From Bacteroidota bacterium (GTDB lineage: Bacteria > Bacteroidota > Bacteroidia > Bacteroidales > Bacteroidaceae): DNA of 62,495 nt. The translations under genes and the position numbers were made by a program. Below are positions 60,901 to 62,495 of the stretch, in pieces (position 1 is the stretch's first letter; every line of letters begins with the position of its first letter). The notes beneath the pieces were generated by a model. It saw only the letters and a program-made list of their open reading frames with translations. It searched no databases and was not told the origin of the DNA. The DNA lies in the NCBI GenBank assembly GCA_023425865.1, contig JAFABV010000096.1, positions 1 to 62,495 on the forward strand, given 5' to 3'.

Positions 60901-61497
60901 TCTGGATAAGTGGGGTGGGCTGCTTCCTTGCCCTTTATCATACGCTATTATATTATAGTAATAATGCATGCGCCATAATCCCTTAAATACGATTCACGCG
61001 AAAGAGGCTCGTACATGTGCTTTCTTAGCAATAATATCGTGGAATGGTATGCCGTTTGTAAAGAAACAAGAAAAATGTGGGCGTATTTTGAAAAAAAAAC
61101 GGGAAATGTTTGGAGGGAAAGGGATTTTGCTATAACTTTGCATTCGCTTTCGGGTGATAACAATATAGCACAAAGCTTAGTAAATAATTCATGAAGCTGC
61201 TGAAAAATGCGGCCAAGAATTTACGCCCAATGCAAAACTAAAGAAAGAGTTCTTTGAAAAGATTTACATAGACAGAGTAGTAGTACAAGAAGCAAGTCCT
61301 ACACCTTATTAATATAATAGGGGTTAGGAGTTGGGTAAAATAAACGAACCGTCCAATTCACATTGGAAATCAGGTTTTACTTTTGGCTTCAATAGATACG
61401 AGAGATCGTCCTGAACAGATTATCCGGACCTGTGGCGTAAGCCGCCGCGTGTCACTGGCACGCAACGCCGACGGCCATATGTCCGACAACAAAACTT
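60901..61497. other. Upstream and leader region of the rRNA operon
   Basis: No gene was found. The first 200 bases are A/T-rich spacer. The promoter is at 61109-61140. From about 61147 to 61497 is the transcribed leader, which includes GTTCTTTGAAAAGATTTACA (61238-61257), a segment I recall from Bacteroidetes rRNA leaders and probably involved in antitermination or processing. Confidence 0.75.
61109..61140 (+). promoter_or_regulatory. rRNA operon promoter
   Basis: TTTG (61109-61112), 20 bases, TAACTTTG (61133-61140), with an A-rich tract (AAAAAAAAA) upstream at 61091-61099 that may act as an UP element. Confidence 0.8.

Positions 61498-62495
<998 letters not shown>

Noticed and set aside
61184..61311. 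Open frame reading EAAEKCGQEFTPNAKLKKEF... in the rRNA leader
   Set aside because: It has no start codon and overlaps the GTTCTTTGAAAAGATTTACA leader segment typical of Bacteroidetes rRNA operons, so the coding look is probably coincidental.

Overview
The window is a chromosomal segment from a member of the Bacteroidales, most likely Prevotellaceae. Three lines of evidence agree. The partial 16S rRNA gene at the right end has a Bacteroidetes/Prevotella-like sequence. Many genes are preceded by the Bacteroidetes promoter (TTTG or TTG, 18-21 bases, then TAnnTTTG). The gene content is typical of the order: DUF4374, DUF4270, DUF4836, DUF4492 and DUF4199 proteins, DPP/PtpA-type peptidases, and methylmalonyl-CoA decarboxylase. 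Family names come from recognising the translated sequences; no search was run.

Layout, left to right. A tRNA-Asp (1-75) is followed by a three-gene iron/xenosiderophore-type uptake cluster (TonB receptor, DUF4374 surface lipoprotein, PepSY membrane protein). A lone GH28 pectinase and tRNA-Phe follow on the minus strand. A minus-strand operon then carries sppA, lpxK, punA and thiL, with a DUF554 membrane protein gene upstream. From 13 to 32 kb the genes are on the plus strand: galE and a nucleoside permease; BFN nuclease, rsmE, a DUF4836 lipoprotein and an unusual ABC exporter; mmdA, a 49-residue epsilon-like subunit and mmdC; a half-length GT5 protein, a DUF4270 lipoprotein and an uncharted 42-residue protein; an orphan polysaccharide-export lipoprotein; and a PurF-like enzyme with carAB.

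From 33 to 36.5 kb a minus-strand vitamin B6 cluster places a ThiD/PdxK-like domain fused to an AraC DNA-binding domain directly upstream of pdxS and pdxT, with a rhodanese lipoprotein gene further upstream. The kinase half has lost its anion-hole motif and its ATP-side segment, so it looks like a vitamer-sensing regulator rather than an enzyme. This is the best candidate for an undescribed system here. The right half holds DUF4492-cydAB (cytochrome bd), a DUF2807 lipoprotein, cysE, a THUMP rRNA methyltransferase with an RG-rich tail coupled to a PtpA-like tripeptidyl peptidase, purD, membrane proteins, divergent ansA and uxaC, an M64 peptidase, htpG with a sigma-54-like promoter, rubredoxin behind a long structured leader, a DUF4199/GT2/DUF6452/DUF6048/apbE/crp run, and the start of an rRNA operon.

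The most striking non-coding signal is three separate intergenic arrays (about 12.7, 33.2 and 55.8 kb). Each is made of five tandem 23-bp near-palindromic units of the type ATGGTTCTATATAGAACCAT. A promoter-plus-terminator unit at 32.70-32.83 kb looks like a roughly 94-nt small RNA or attenuator. I saw no insertion sequence, prophage, CRISPR array or conjugative element.
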